Positions 9,084 through 18,661 of a stretch of 59,747 bases of DNA are shown here, piece after piece. Position numbers and translations under genes: made by a program. This DNA is from Magnetococcales bacterium (GTDB lineage: Bacteria > Pseudomonadota > Magnetococcia > Magnetococcales > Magnetaquicoccaceae), in NCBI GenBank assembly GCA_015231915.1, contig JADGAR010000021.1, forward strand, positions 1 through 59,747. Reading direction: 5' to 3'. How positions within the stretch are numbered: position 1 is the stretch's first letter; every line of letters begins with the position of its first letter. The notes below the pieces were generated by a model. It searched no databases and had not been told where the DNA came from. It saw only the letters and a program-made list of their open reading frames with translations.

Positions 9084-10391
9084 TTATACGGTTGACAAAA
9101 GGCCGATCAGCAGGCAGACCGCGATGACGCGGGTGACCTCCTGGTCGAAGCGCCACATGGCGATGAAGGCCCCGCATGCCACCAGGAGTTGGAACCAGGC
9201 GATCCCTCCCAGGAAGGGGTGCTCCGGGGTTGCGGCGGGCCAGAAGACGTGCCATGCGAAAAAAAGCGCCAGATCGAGGATCACCCCGACCACGGCGGCG
9301 GTGATGGCGGTCAGTGGGGCGGTGAAGCGGATTTGCCCATGGGTGGATTCAATCAGGGGCGCTCCCGCCAGGATAAAGAAATACGAAGGCAGAAAGGTGA
9401 AGAAAGTCGCTGTGGCCGCGCCGGCCACCCCGGCCTGCCACAAGGCGTCCGGGCCGAGGATGGCCTTGCTCCATCCCCCCACGTAGCCCACGAAGGCCAC
9501 CACCATGATCAAAGGGCCGGGGGTGGTTTCGCCCAGGGCCAGGCCATCCACCATCTGCGCCCCGGTCAGCCAGCCGAACTGCTCCACCCCGCCCTGATAG
9601 ACATACGGCAGCACCGCGTAGGCCCCGCCGAAGGTGACCAGGGCCGCCTTGGAAAAGAAACTCCCCATCTCCCGCAGGACCGGATGGCCCATGATGGCCA
9701 TGCCGATCCCCCAGATGCCCGCGAATACCAGCAGTTGCACCACCAGACGGCTGGCCTTGAAACGGGTATGTTCCGGTCTGACGGCGCTTTCCTCCATCTG
9801 CTCCGGACCGGATCCATGGCCGGACGCCATGGCGAACCGGTGGGGGGCCAGTCGTCCGCCGAGCATGCCAGCCACCCCCGCACCCAGCACCACAACGGGA
9901 AAGGGGACGCGCCACCAGAACAGCGCCAGAAACGCGGTCCCGGCAATGGCCCACAGCCAGCCGTTCACCAGGGTCCGCCTGCCGATGCGCCAGGCGGCAA
10001 ACATCACGATGGCCACCACCGCCGGCTTGATCCCGTTGAACATCCCCTTGACCAGCGGCAACTCGCCATACGCCAGATAGAGATGGGTCAGCAACATGAG
10101 GATCAGCAGGGAAGGGAGGATGAACAGGGTTCCGGCCACCACCCCGCCCAGGGTGCGATGTGTCAACCAGCCCAAATAGATCGTCAACTGCTGCGCCTCT
10201 GGGCCGGGCAGGAGCATGCAGTAGTTCAGGGCGTGGAGAAAACGGGCTTCCGAGATCCAGCGGCGTTTTTCCACCAGTTCCCGGTGCATCATGGCAATCT
10301 GCCCCGCCGGTCCCCCGAAACTGATGAACCCCAGCTTCAGCCAGTACCAGAACATTTCCCGGAAGGTGGGTTGGGGAGGGGGGTCAGCCAT
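9084..10391 (-). CDS. chrA: Chromate transporter ChrA (two-domain CHR family)
   Basis: 435-residue CHR-family membrane protein that exports chromate. Two homologous halves are visible. The first shows FREMFWYWLKLGFISFGGPAGQIAMM and LLPGPEAQQL; the second shows KAALVTFGGAYAVLPYV and ALGETTPGPLIMVVAFVGY. These GGP/GGAY and PGP motifs define long-chain CHR proteins. The start MADPPPQPTF overlaps the end of chrB by 8 bp. Confidence 0.92.
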   Translation of the reverse strand: MADPPPQPTFREMFWYWLKLGFISFGGPAGQIAMMHRELVEKRRWISEARFLHALNYCMLLPGPEAQQLTIYLGWLTHRTLGGVVAGTLFILPSLLILMLLTHLYLAYGELPLVKGMFNGIKPAVVAIVMFAAWRIGRRTLVNGWLWAIAGTAFLALFWWRVPFPVVVLGAGVAGMLGGRLAPHRFAMASGHGSGPEQMEESAVRPEHTRFKASRLVVQLLVFAGIWGIGMAIMGHPVLREMGSFFSKAALVTFGGAYAVLPYVYQGGVEQFGWLTGAQMVDGLALGETTPGPLIMVVAFVGYVGGWSKAILGPDALWQAGVAGAATATFFTFLPSYFFILAGAPLIESTHGQIRFTAPLTAITAAVVGVILDLALFFAWHVFWPAATPEHPFLGGIAWFQLLVACGAFIAMWRFDQEVTRVIAVCLLIGLLSTV

Positions 10392-11340
10392 CGGTTCGCT
10401 CCTGGGCGACAAAGAAATTATAAAAATCATCAAAAATGGGCAGGCAGGCGAACAGGAAAGCGTCGTCATCCCTGGCGCGTCGCTTGATGGCGGTCAACAG
10501 GGCCTCCAGGCCGGGGGCTTCCGGGGTGGTTCCGCCCACATCCAGGGCATGGACCATCCTGGCGATTGCGGTCAGGCCTGTGTTGCGTTCCAGGCCGAAG
10601 GCGGCCAGCAGGGTTTCGAAGGTGACCCGATCCCCCATATGGGTAAACTCCCCTCCGTCCTGGTCGAAGCCGATGCCTTCTTGCGGGGGGGATTGACCGT
10701 GGGGCAGCCAGAGGAAGCTGGCGTTCGGATCGATCCATGTCCGGATGAGCCAGGCCGACGCCACGCGGTCCACCCACAAATCGGCGCGGGTGTACCACAG
10801 TCGTCCCTGGTAGTGTTGCGGATTCCGGAGTTGGATTGGATCCTCGCGCGGGGTGGGTTCATCTGGGCGGATGCGGTTGGCGATGGTTTTTTCCAGGGTG
10901 AGCAGGGCATTGTTTGCGATGGTCTGGTGATCGGTGGGAAAGAAATCCGTGGCGGCAAGCTCCGCAAATCGGCGCCGCAGGTTGCGCGCCAGGCGTTTCA
11001 GGAGGGTGAGGTCCTGCATGCCGGGATCGATTTTTGCCAATTCTTCCAGCAGGTTGGCATATTCCCCGGTGCGGTCGAACAGGGTGCGCAAACCTTCTGC
11101 CTGTTGCCCATCCAGGGGTTGGATGCCGACCACCTCGGCGGTTCCGCCGTTGCGGCGGATCTCTCCGGCCAGATCGAGCAGGGGAGTGGCCAACTGTGCC
11201 TTTTCCGGCAGCAGATAGACTCCGTCCCGCAGCATGGCTCCCCCCATGACCTTGAGTGCGCGCCATGCCCGCATTCGCTCCGTGGCATTGCGCGCCGGCA
11301 GGCTGAAGATGAGCATCAGGAATGGTGCAGGGGTTGCCAC
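10384..11340 (-). CDS. chrB: Chromate-responsive regulator ChrB
   Basis: 318-residue ChrB; in other proteobacteria it controls chrA in response to chromate. The N-terminal half has LIFSLPARNATERMRAWRALK and an Arg-rich central part (KRLARNLRRRFAEL). The C-terminal ChrB domain has LWVDRVASAWLIRTWIDPNA and FTHMGDRVTFETLL. The start is read as GTG (11338-11340) because a GGAG box precedes it, although by a slightly long 12 nt. An in-frame ATG at 11316 has no ribosome site. First gene of the operon. Confidence 0.88.
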   Translation of the reverse strand: MATPAPFLMLIFSLPARNATERMRAWRALKVMGGAMLRDGVYLLPEKAQLATPLLDLAGEIRRNGGTAEVVGIQPLDGQQAEGLRTLFDRTGEYANLLEELAKIDPGMQDLTLLKRLARNLRRRFAELAATDFFPTDHQTIANNALLTLEKTIANRIRPDEPTPREDPIQLRNPQHYQGRLWYTRADLWVDRVASAWLIRTWIDPNASFLWLPHGQSPPQEGIGFDQDGGEFTHMGDRVTFETLLAAFGLERNTGLTAIARMVHALDVGGTTPEAPGLEALLTAIKRRARDDDAFLFACLPIFDDFYNFFVAQERTDG

Positions 11341-11372
11341 GGCGCAAGGGATCTCCGGTTGGGATTTTTTCT

Positions 11373-11406
11373 GTAATGATCATTACTGGTTTGTAGTGAC
11401 CATTTC
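11373..11406 (-). promoter_or_regulatory. Tandem palindromic operator upstream of the chr operon
   Basis: GTAATGATCATTAC (11373-11386) is a perfect 14-bp palindrome 33 bp upstream of the chrB start. An imperfect copy, GTAGTGACCATTTC (11393-11406), lies exactly 20 bp further upstream and matches at 11 of 14 positions. A -35-like TTGAAA (11403-11408, minus strand) overlaps the distal copy. Two sites two helical turns apart suggest cooperative repressor binding, with ChrB itself the obvious candidate. This is inference from position. Confidence 0.55.
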
Positions 11407-11534
11407 AAGAAAAAAAACACAAGCCAGGCAATCGTTGCCTTCGGCAGTGGCTCCGAGGCCAGGATTGCCGCCGCGAGGGATGTGTTTGTCGCAACCTTTG
11501 GGGTCGGATGGTCCAGCAAAAAATCGCCAGGTTG

Positions 11535-12161
11535 CTAACCGGCAAGTTGTTTTGCTTGTATCAAAAAGATTCGGATGATGTCGGAACGGGTGATCACGCC
11601 TTGCAGTTGACCTGCCTTGTCCACCACCATCAGCCGTTTGATGCGTTTTTTGCTCATCAAGTCCACAGCTTGTTCCAGGATGGTGCCGAGTTCCACGCCA
11701 ATCACCGGCGCCGTCATGTGTTCCTGCACGACGCCCTGGAAGCCTTGCAGACTGGTGCGGTGCAAAAACAGACTTTCCAGGGTCTCCCACAGGTTGCGCG
11801 TCGGATGATGGCAGGGAATCCCCACCGCTTTGAGCAGATCCGCCTCGGCCAGCACCCCGACCAGGCGGGACGTTTCATCCACCACCGGCAACCCGCTGAT
11901 CCGGTGCTGCAACATCAATTCCGCCGCCTCGACCAGCGAGGTTGTCGGGGAGACGGTGACGATCTCCCGGCTCATGACCCGCTCTACTGGAACCTGCTCT
12001 ATGCAGCGAATTTGGGCGTGGGTCTTGGCGGATTGGTAGAGGGACATGAGATCCTCCACGGAGATGATATTGATGAATGTTGGCCGTTCCATCATGGCGT
12101 GTTTGAAATCGTCGATGATCAATTGATGGCGGCATTCGTCCTCGTCAAACAGATGATTCAT
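11535..12161 (-). CDS. CBS-pair domain protein
   Basis: 208 residues with two CBS motifs: about residues 62-112 (VMSREIVTVSPTTSLVEAAELM, HRISGLPVVDETSRLVGVLAEADLL) and 145-203 (MTAPVIGVELGTILEQAVDLM, KRIKRLMVVDKAGQLQGVITRSD). CBS pairs bind adenine nucleotides. The roughly 55-residue N-terminus has no recognised domain. A GGGGAG box lies 6 nt before the ATG. It sits 93 bp downstream of the hybrid kinase on the same strand and may be co-transcribed. Target unknown. Confidence 0.85.
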   Translation of the reverse strand: MNHLFDEDECRHQLIIDDFKHAMMERPTFINIISVEDLMSLYQSAKTHAQIRCIEQVPVERVMSREIVTVSPTTSLVEAAELMLQHRISGLPVVDETSRLVGVLAEADLLKAVGIPCHHPTRNLWETLESLFLHRTSLQGFQGVVQEHMTAPVIGVELGTILEQAVDLMSKKRIKRLMVVDKAGQLQGVITRSDIIRIFLIQAKQLAG

Positions 12162-12254
12162 TCTGGACTCCCCGGTTGGTGCTCAAGAGGTTTCTGATCG
12201 ATCATGATCAGGAATGATCCCATTTTTCCATCCGTCTTTTGTGGTTTGATGGTG

Positions 12255-15200
12255 TTATTCATGGGAGTGCTCCTTCTGGTCGATGCCCAGTGCCGCTTCC
12301 GGCAGCAGCGTTTCTGCCCGAAACGTTGTTTGCAGTTGTGCGTGCAGGGCTTGCACGATCTGTATGGATGCCTGCGTTTCCATGCGGTCAAGACGGTATT
12401 GCAGTTCAATCAGGTCTTCGGAAAATTCCGGGAAACCTGACAGCATCTCCTGGATCGTCTTGAAATGGGAATAGCACTGAAAATCTCTTTTTTCCAACAG
12501 GAGGCCCAGCTCCTTCAACAGGGCCGACAGGTGTTCCCTGTCGAGGGTTGCCGGAGGCTTGTCTGTCGACGGTGCTGGCTGCTGCTCCGGATCACTCCTG
12601 TCTGCAACCGTCTCCTGCCCTTGGGGTGCGGCACCGCCGGTCCACTGGATCAGTTTGCCCAGCAGGGTGGCGACATGAATGGGTTTGGCGATGTGGTCGT
12701 TCATCCCGTTGGCCAGACACGCCTTCACATCCTGCACCATGGCGCTGGCGCTCAGGGCAATGATGGGCAACGCCTGTGTCCCGGGCAGGAGGCGAATGGC
12801 ACGGGTGGCTTCGAGTCCATCCATGACCGGCATTTGCACATCCATCAGGACGACATCGAACGGGATGGCCGCCTGGGCCACCGCCTCCACCGCCGCGCGT
12901 CCATCGTGGGCCATGGTGATGCTCACTTCCTGTTTTTCCAACAGTGCCTGGAGCAAATCCAGATTGTCCTGCAGATCGTCCACCAACAGAATCCGCTTGC
13001 CACGCAGTCCGGCTTTTCCCGAAACATCGGTTTGCCAGGGGCGTACTTTGCTGGTGCCGTTCCGGTTGACGAACAGTTTCACGAGGAGATCAAACAGGTC
13101 GGCAGGAGTGACCGGCTTTTGGAGAAACGCCTTGATCCCCATTCTGTCTGCCTGCTCCAGGATCATTTCCTGGGCAAAGGCGACCATCATGACGATCGCC
13201 GGTGCAACCGGAATGGCCGGTTCGTTCAGAATACGCCGGGCGGTTTCGCTGCCGTCCATCTCCGGCATGGACCAGTCCAGCAACACCAGATGATAAGGTG
13301 CCCCGGTCGCTGTGGCGCGTTTCAGTTCCGCGATGGCCTCCTGTCCCGACGGCACCCCTGTGCTGTCCAACTGCCAAAAGGTCAACAGGGTTAGGACGAT
13401 CTCCCGGGCCGTGGCATTGTCATCCACCACCAGCACCCGTTTGTGTTGCAACCCGGCGGGCATGCGCAACGTTTCGCGCCTTTTCTGGTGTGGATCCAGC
13501 GCAAAACGCACGGTGAAAAAAAATTGGCTGCCTTGCCCTGGTGTGCTCTTCACCGTCATGCGACCGCCCATCATTTCCACCAGATTGCGGCAAATGGCCA
13601 GCCCCAGGCCGGTCCCGCCATAGCGGCGTGTGGTGGAGGCGTCGGCCTGCTGGAAGGGTTGCAACAAACGTTCGATCTGCCCGGACTGGATGCCGATTCC
13701 GGTATCGCGCACCGCGAAATTCAGGGTGACCTGATGGGAGATGATCAAGTGCAATTCAACCGTCAGGACGATCTCCCCCTGTTCGGTGAATTTCAGGGCG
13801 TTGTCGCACAAATTGGTCAGGATCTGTCCCAGACGACCGGCATCTCCCAGCATGTGACGGGGAACATCGACTGGAATGGACAACAGAATCTCGACTCCGG
13901 GTTTGTTTTGCGCTTTGATCAGCAGTCCGTTGATCACCTGATGCAAAACCTGGTACAGATCAAAGGGGGCCTGTTCCAACTCCAGTTTGCCGGCGTCGAT
14001 TTTGGAGAAATCCAGAATGTCGTTGATGATGCGCAGCAGCGAGTTGGACGAGGCGTGAATTTTTTCCAGGTAGCCACGCTGTTGCAGGGAGAGACTGGTC
14101 TGCAGGGCCAAATACCCCATGCCGATGATGGTATTCATGGGGGTGCGGATTTCGTGGCTCATGTTGGCCAGGAATTCACTCTTGGAACGATTGGCGACTT
14201 CCGCCTCTTCCTTGGCCTGTTGCAGGGCCTGGGTGCGTTCCTGTACCCGCTCCTCCAGCAGGGTGCGTTCCTTGGCGAGGTGATCGGCCATGCTGTTGAA
14301 GTTTGCCACCAGCAGGCGGTACTCTTTGACCCCCTGTGGCAGGACGCGCTGTTGCAGATCGCCGGCGGCGATTCTGCGGGCAGTGTCCACGAAATTCAGC
14401 AGTGGGGTGGTCAGGCTGCGGCCCAGAAAAAAGGCCGTCACGCCGGCAGCCAGCAGCAGCAGAAACAGGGTGACCATGATGAAAGAACGCAACCGGTGCG
14501 TGGGTTGGAGCGCCTCGACGGTCTCCATCTTGACGACCATGCCCCAGCGCAGTGCCGGCAGATAGCGCCACGCCGCCACGACCGGAATGTCGGCATAATC
14601 CTGGGCCAGACCCTGGCCATTGCCACCCTTCAAGGCAGCCAGCATGGGTTGAGCGATGCTGTTCTGGTTGAAGGGAACGCGGAACTGGAACGCTCCCTCC
14701 TGTTTGTGGCGCAGCGGGCTGACAAAAATCACATCATGGTCAACCAGATGGGCCAGCACGGTCTCCCCGGTTATGCCCATCCCCGTGGAGTCGGCGGTCA
14801 CTCTGGTCAGACGCTCCATGTTCAGTTGCAGCACCACCGCGCCGAGCAGACGCCTGTCATGCAGGAGCGGCGTGACAATGAAAATCGCCACCTGATTGGC
14901 GGACGGTGCATAATGTTCCGCCCGGCTGATTTGGGGAGTGAACAGGGTCTGTGATTCCCGGAAGGCCTGCGCCAGGCTGGTGTTCCGCAAAGAGCCGGAA
15001 TTCAGGTTGGCGCCGAAGTCGGTTTCCTGCAATACGGAGAAGACCACATTGCCGGACACGTCCACCAGCAGCAGGTCATAGTAATCCATGATGGAAATCT
15101 GATGACTGAAATATTGATGGAACGCTTTGAATGCTTTCTCTTTGCTCAGCGCGCGGACATCCTGTCCGGCGAACAGGGTGGAGAGGGTCACCAACGCATT

Positions 15201-15431
15201 GCCGGTCAACGGCAGGGTTGCCAGTAATTGGCCATCGGTCAGGCGTTCGTTCAGGTAGTCATCGATTTGATCGGCTTTTTTGTTGGCAATGGAGGCCAAA
15301 TTGATGACTTCGGTTTCCAGGATGGTCTTTTCAAAGGCCTGCATATACAGCCATGCCAGTCCCGCCAGCGGCACAGGGGAAAGCAGCAGGAAGCCCAGCA
15401 ACAGGCGTGGCACGATCTGGTTGAAGATCAT
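12255..15431 (-). CDS. Hybrid sensor histidine kinase with two receiver domains
   Basis: 1058 residues. Membrane helix 10-30; periplasmic Cache-like sensor 31-310; second helix 317-336; HAMP and coiled coil 336-415; HisKA with SHEIRTPMN (phospho-His near 426); HATPase with [16 protein letters not shown] and GGTGLGLAI; receiver 1 (about 664-785, [13 protein letters not shown]); receiver 2 (about 820-940, [13 protein letters not shown]); then a helical tail of about 100 residues without a clear HxxKG phosphotransfer motif. The start [13 protein letters not shown] overlaps the stop of the binding-protein gene as ATGA, so a periplasmic protein is probably its ligand-binding partner. Confidence 0.9.
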   Translation of the reverse strand: MIFNQIVPRLLLGFLLLSPVPLAGLAWLYMQAFEKTILETEVINLASIANKKADQIDDYLNERLTDGQLLATLPLTGNALVTLSTLFAGQDVRALSKEKAFKAFHQYFSHQISIMDYYDLLLVDVSGNVVFSVLQETDFGANLNSGSLRNTSLAQAFRESQTLFTPQISRAEHYAPSANQVAIFIVTPLLHDRRLLGAVVLQLNMERLTRVTADSTGMGITGETVLAHLVDHDVIFVSPLRHKQEGAFQFRVPFNQNSIAQPMLAALKGGNGQGLAQDYADIPVVAAWRYLPALRWGMVVKMETVEALQPTHRLRSFIMVTLFLLLLAAGVTAFFLGRSLTTPLLNFVDTARRIAAGDLQQRVLPQGVKEYRLLVANFNSMADHLAKERTLLEERVQERTQALQQAKEEAEVANRSKSEFLANMSHEIRTPMNTIIGMGYLALQTSLSLQQRGYLEKIHASSNSLLRIINDILDFSKIDAGKLELEQAPFDLYQVLHQVINGLLIKAQNKPGVEILLSIPVDVPRHMLGDAGRLGQILTNLCDNALKFTEQGEIVLTVELHLIISHQVTLNFAVRDTGIGIQSGQIERLLQPFQQADASTTRRYGGTGLGLAICRNLVEMMGGRMTVKSTPGQGSQFFFTVRFALDPHQKRRETLRMPAGLQHKRVLVVDDNATAREIVLTLLTFWQLDSTGVPSGQEAIAELKRATATGAPYHLVLLDWSMPEMDGSETARRILNEPAIPVAPAIVMMVAFAQEMILEQADRMGIKAFLQKPVTPADLFDLLVKLFVNRNGTSKVRPWQTDVSGKAGLRGKRILLVDDLQDNLDLLQALLEKQEVSITMAHDGRAAVEAVAQAAIPFDVVLMDVQMPVMDGLEATRAIRLLPGTQALPIIALSASAMVQDVKACLANGMNDHIAKPIHVATLLGKLIQWTGGAAPQGQETVADRSDPEQQPAPSTDKPPATLDREHLSALLKELGLLLEKRDFQCYSHFKTIQEMLSGFPEFSEDLIELQYRLDRMETQASIQIVQALHAQLQTTFRAETLLPEAALGIDQKEHSHE

Positions 15432-16654
15432 GGGTGTTTCAACTTGTCTGGGGCGGCAATCATGGTTTGCCACTCCTGACGGCTGTGATTGATAGGCCAG
15501 GGCAGGGGACGCAACGGTGCCAGGGAGGAAAACACCTGCTGAAATTGCCCATCCGGCTGGACATGACCGATCCGAACCGTTTGCCACATGTAATGGCTGA
15601 TGCTGTCCAGGGCGGAGATGCCGGACGGGCCGGGCACGGATTGGCGGTTGATGGAATACTTGAGCAGCTTTGGATTCCATGAGTTTTCATTGCGCACGGC
15701 ATTGGCCCACAAAAGCACACTGACATAGGCCGCCTCGATCGGCGCGCTGGTGACCCGATCGTTGCCGTAACGCGCCTTGAAGGCGGACACGAATTTCCGG
15801 TTGTCCTCTCCCGGCAGGGATTGGAAGTAACTCCATATGCCGTAATGTTGGTGCAGGCGGGTACCGCCCCAGGCCTGCAACTCGACTTCCGCGATGTCCA
15901 GCGAGACTACCGGCAAGTCCGCCAGTCCGTTTTGTTCCAGCGTGGCGAAAAACAGGGCATTGACCGGTCCGACGAGAGAGTTGAGGACCAGATCCGCCTG
16001 GTGTCGTTTCAATTCGTTTGTCAGTTGTGCAGCATCGAAGGTGTCCTGTGCCAGTGTGTGTTCGGCCAGGATTTCTCCGCCATCCAGGGTGATCACATCC
16101 TGCAGGATCATGTGGGCGGTTTGTGAAAAGAGATGGTTGGACTGCACGAGACAGATCCGTTTGCCGAACATTTTCATGGCCCAGCGGGCGCCTGGAATCA
16201 GTTGCTGATTGGGTGTGTCGCCGGTGTAGAAGATGTTGTTGGACTCTTCCATGCCTTCATGGCGCGCGGAATAGAACATCAATTGATCGAGTCGTTCCAC
16301 CACCGGCTTCACCGCCTTGCGGCAGGAGGAGGTCCAACAACCAAACAGGACGCGGATCTGTTCCTGGACAAAGAGTCGTTCGGCATCGGCGGCCACCCGG
16401 CTGTCATCCGAACGGCTGTCCACCACCACCAGTTCCAATGGATGTCCCAGCAGGCCCCCCTGGGCGTTGATCTCTTCTGCGGCCAGACGGATCGCATCCA
16501 CCAGGGGCGCTTCGCTGACCGCCATATCTCCAGTGAGGGCGTGCAGCACCCCCAGGCGCAAGGGTTTGTTGGCGGGGGCAGCCAGCATGAAATGCCACGC
16601 CAGCAGCCCCAACAGTGAACCAGGAAGGAGAATCCAAAAGAGGGCTTTTTTCAT
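15428..16654 (-). CDS. Periplasmic type 1 substrate-binding protein (UrtA/AmiC-like) coupled to a kinase
   Basis: 408 residues: N-terminal membrane/signal segment ([20 protein letters not shown]), then a Leu/urea-type binding fold ([70 protein letters not shown]). This resembles UrtA/AmiC proteins. No ABC permease or ATPase is nearby; the next gene is a hybrid kinase overlapping by ATGA. It therefore probably presents a ligand (amide, urea or amino acid-like) to the kinase sensor domain. The start is chosen for the signal peptide; a start 30 nt earlier is possible. Confidence 0.85.
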   Translation of the reverse strand: MKKALFWILLPGSLLGLLAWHFMLAAPANKPLRLGVLHALTGDMAVSEAPLVDAIRLAAEEINAQGGLLGHPLELVVVDSRSDDSRVAADAERLFVQEQIRVLFGCWTSSCRKAVKPVVERLDQLMFYSARHEGMEESNNIFYTGDTPNQQLIPGARWAMKMFGKRICLVQSNHLFSQTAHMILQDVITLDGGEILAEHTLAQDTFDAAQLTNELKRHQADLVLNSLVGPVNALFFATLEQNGLADLPVVSLDIAEVELQAWGGTRLHQHYGIWSYFQSLPGEDNRKFVSAFKARYGNDRVTSAPIEAAYVSVLLWANAVRNENSWNPKLLKYSINRQSVPGPSGISALDSISHYMWQTVRIGHVQPDGQFQQVFSSLAPLRPLPWPINHSRQEWQTMIAAPDKLKHP

Positions 16655-16755
16655 GGAATGCCTGCCTGGATACCGTTGGGGCATGGGGTTGCCAGGATGA
16701 ATACGATCCGCCCTGGAGAAGGCGATGTTGGCTCATCCTCTCATCCAGTCAATCC

Positions 16756-17007
16756 TCAACCAAACACGATGTTGGGATTGCGTTGCGTTTCCAGGGAGCT
16801 GTGTTCCAGTTCCCCGATTAACATTTCCGACAATTCGTGGGCTACGCTCAGATCCTGAATGCCCTCGAAGTGGCAATCACCTTCCCCGGCATCGGTTGGC
16901 AGGCACACGCTGAAACCGTTTGCGCCGATGGCGATGTGGGCGCTGTTTTGCACACCCTGGCACAATTTGGTCATGTCCGGGTCTTCAATTTTGTGTTCGA
17001 TGTTCAA
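16756..17007 (-). CDS. Small acidic protein of unknown function (TTG start)
   Basis: 83 residues read from a TTG at 17005-17007, preceded by AGGAG at 7-nt spacing: (M)NIEHKIEDPDMTKLCQGV. It is acidic, with no membrane segment; two Cys flank a hydrophobic stretch (FSVCLPTDAGEGDCHF). I do not recognise the family. It lies in line between two other small genes and the binding-protein gene on the same strand. The longer ATG-initiated reading would run through the intergenic space and lacks a ribosome site. Confidence 0.55.
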   Translation of the reverse strand: MNIEHKIEDPDMTKLCQGVQNSAHIAIGANGFSVCLPTDAGEGDCHFEGIQDLSVAHELSEMLIGELEHSSLETQRNPNIVFG

Positions 17008-17106
17008 TGTTCGTCTCCTGTGAATGCTCGTACCATGTCCCTGTGCCATCCGGCCAGACCATCGACGCAATGGATGATTCAGCCGGATGGGTATCACTTC
17101 CCGGGC

Positions 17107-17319
17107 CTATCCCTCATCCACCCATTCGTCCGTGGAGTTGGACAGATCCAGGGAAGACGGCTCCAGTGGAATGGCCAGATAGGCCTGCCGGTTGGCTTCA
17201 GACTCGAAATGAACGGTCAGGAACGAGTCTCCCTGGCCATCCACATAACAGGGGAGTCCTTCCGTGCGTCCGTGGAGATCCGTTCCGCTGATCGGGTCGG
17301 TTGTCGAAAAAATGTCCAT
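17107..17319 (-). CDS. Small acidic protein of unknown function
   Basis: 70 residues, MDIFSTTDPISGTDLHGR to STDEWVDEG. The ATG is preceded by CTGGAG at 8-nt spacing, a convincing ribosome site. Contains Cys 24 and a beta-rich middle (GDSFLTVHFESEANRQAYL). Family not recognised. Its first 103 nt overlap the 3' end of the upstream gene in another frame. Confidence 0.55.
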   Translation of the reverse strand: MDIFSTTDPISGTDLHGRTEGLPCYVDGQGDSFLTVHFESEANRQAYLAIPLEPSSLDLSNSTDEWVDEG

Positions 17320-17723
17320 GTTGTTTCTCCAGTTATTCTGGTTGTCGTAAGTTTCGTTGATGGAATGGAATCATTGGCCTCCTGCCAGAGGCCAATCTTG
17401 CCGTTTGCCAAACTGGCATCCCAGCCGTCTTTTTGCATGAACAGCGTCAGGAAATCCAGAAGGCTCGGGAGATCATCGCAGGTGTCCAACCCGCTGATGC
17501 TTAAAGTGAAAGTACCTGCAGGCCCAGGTGACGCCTGTTTTCTATCCTGGGCGGATGCCGGGGTAGGATCTGGCGCAGACTGGCCCTGCATTCGCTCCAG
17601 AGGGGCAACCCAGCTCCCCTGTTTCATGAACAGGGTCAGAAATTCCAGACAACCTTCAGGGTCCGCGCATGGATTCAGCCCGCTGATGTTGAAGGTGAAA
17701 GAACCAAAGGAGCGAAGTGGCAC
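17217..17723 (-). CDS. Unknown protein with an internal duplication (GTG start)
   Basis: 168 residues read from GTG at 17721-17723, with GGGAG 7 nt upstream. Two copies of one module are evident: FGSFTFNISGLNPCADPEGC followed by LEFLTLFMKQGSWVAPL, and AGTFTLSISGLDTCDDLPSL followed by LDFLTLFMQKDGWDASL. A Pro/Ala/Gln linker joins them. The last roughly 34 codons overlap the next gene and look like read-through, suggesting loss of an original stop. Family not recognised. Operon partner of the cNMP-binding protein 22 bp upstream. Confidence 0.6.
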   Translation of the reverse strand: MPLRSFGSFTFNISGLNPCADPEGCLEFLTLFMKQGSWVAPLERMQGQSAPDPTPASAQDRKQASPGPAGTFTLSISGLDTCDDLPSLLDFLTLFMQKDGWDASLANGKIGLWQEANDSIPSTKLTTTRITGETTWTFFRQPTRSAERISTDARKDSPVMWMARETRS

Positions 17724-17745
17724 GCGTTTTCTCCCAAATCGGAAG

Positions 17746-18372
17746 CTAGGGGAGCATCTGGTGCAAGCTGGCCATGATCCGTGGAGCATGATGGCCTCTG
17801 CCTTGCGACTGGAGCAGGTTTTCCAGGCTGGCTGTCTCCACCACCAGCAGGTTGCACTCCCCGATCGAAACCGCAGTCAGGGAGTGACACGCCTCGCGGG
17901 TCAGCGGGAGACCACCCAGACAATTGCTCGCCGTGCAGAGTCGATAGCCATTCCACACCGGCTCCTCGTCATCGGACATGTTGATCATGCCGTAAGGCCC
18001 CATATCGAGCCACTTGGGCCTGCGGGCACTCTTTCCCAGTTTGACCTGGCCGTCCAGGATCACGAAGATCCTGTCATTGCACTCGCCCTCGCAAAACAAC
18101 TGCTGGCCATTCTGGGTATGCATCATCCGACCCGCCTGCAGCAGCAGATTCAGATCCTGTTTCTGCAGACCGAAAAATTGCGCCTTGGCGCAAAAGGCCA
18201 GCCACGACGGATAGTGGTTGGCCATGGCATGGGGGATACCGGATTTCCTGTCCTGCCTGTCGGTCCTGGCTGTCGGATTGCTGTGGACCTTTTTGTCCAC
18301 AATGCGTGTATCAGTCCTGAAGAGACAATTGTCGATGGCTCCGGTATCGGTCGTTTCGACGATCTGTTTCAT
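17746..18372 (-). CDS. Cyclic nucleotide-binding domain protein without HTH
   Basis: 208 residues with one cNMP-binding beta-roll in the middle (FFGLQKQDLNLLLQAGRMM, GQQLFCEGECNDRIFVILDGQVKLGK). The Arg of the classical phosphate-binding cassette is not obvious. No helix-turn-helix follows, so this is a stand-alone sensor rather than a Crp/Fnr activator. AAGGAG lies 8 nt before the ATG at 18372; a GTG 9 nt earlier lies inside that box. First gene of the operon leading to the binding protein and hybrid kinase. Confidence 0.75.
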   Translation of the reverse strand: MKQIVETTDTGAIDNCLFRTDTRIVDKKVHSNPTARTDRQDRKSGIPHAMANHYPSWLAFCAKAQFFGLQKQDLNLLLQAGRMMHTQNGQQLFCEGECNDRIFVILDGQVKLGKSARRPKWLDMGPYGMINMSDDEEPVWNGYRLCTASNCLGGLPLTREACHSLTAVSIGECNLLVVETASLENLLQSQGRGHHAPRIMASLHQMLP

Positions 18373-18478
18373 GAGACTCACTCCTTGCAGTTGCCTCTCC
18401 TCGTGGTCTTCCGAAAACCAATATGGTGTTCTCGCGGAGAGTATTCGTATTTAGTTAATGTTATCTGGCAATATTTAT

Positions 18479-18494
18479 TGCAACCAGGATGCCA
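18479..18494 (-). promoter_or_regulatory. Sigma-54 (-24/-12) promoter of the cNMP/small-protein/kinase operon
   Basis: Minus-strand TGGCATCCTGGTTGCA fits the TGGCAC-N5-TTGCW consensus, with GG and GC separated by exactly 10 bp. It lies about 107 bp upstream of the cNMP-binding gene, with an A+T-rich flank downstream. A sigma-54 activator (response regulator) is encoded about 5 kb away. Confidence 0.6.
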
Positions 18495-18661
18495 AGGTGG
18501 CAAACCGCGTCAAGACATGCAACAAGGGGGAATCCGGCAGAGGAAGGGAGGAAAGAAAATTTGTCAACCAGGATTGAAATGGACGCTTATTAACCTGCAA
18601 CTATTGAATAATGATAGTGAAATAAGCAGATGGCAACTTTCCTGACGTATTGTCCCTTTTT
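18495..18661. other. Intergenic region between hybrid kinase and sigma-54 promoter
   Basis: No gene supportable. It separates two minus-strand units and may hold the terminator of the large hybrid kinase gene or upstream activator sites for the sigma-54 promoter; no clear hairpin was found. Confidence 0.4.
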
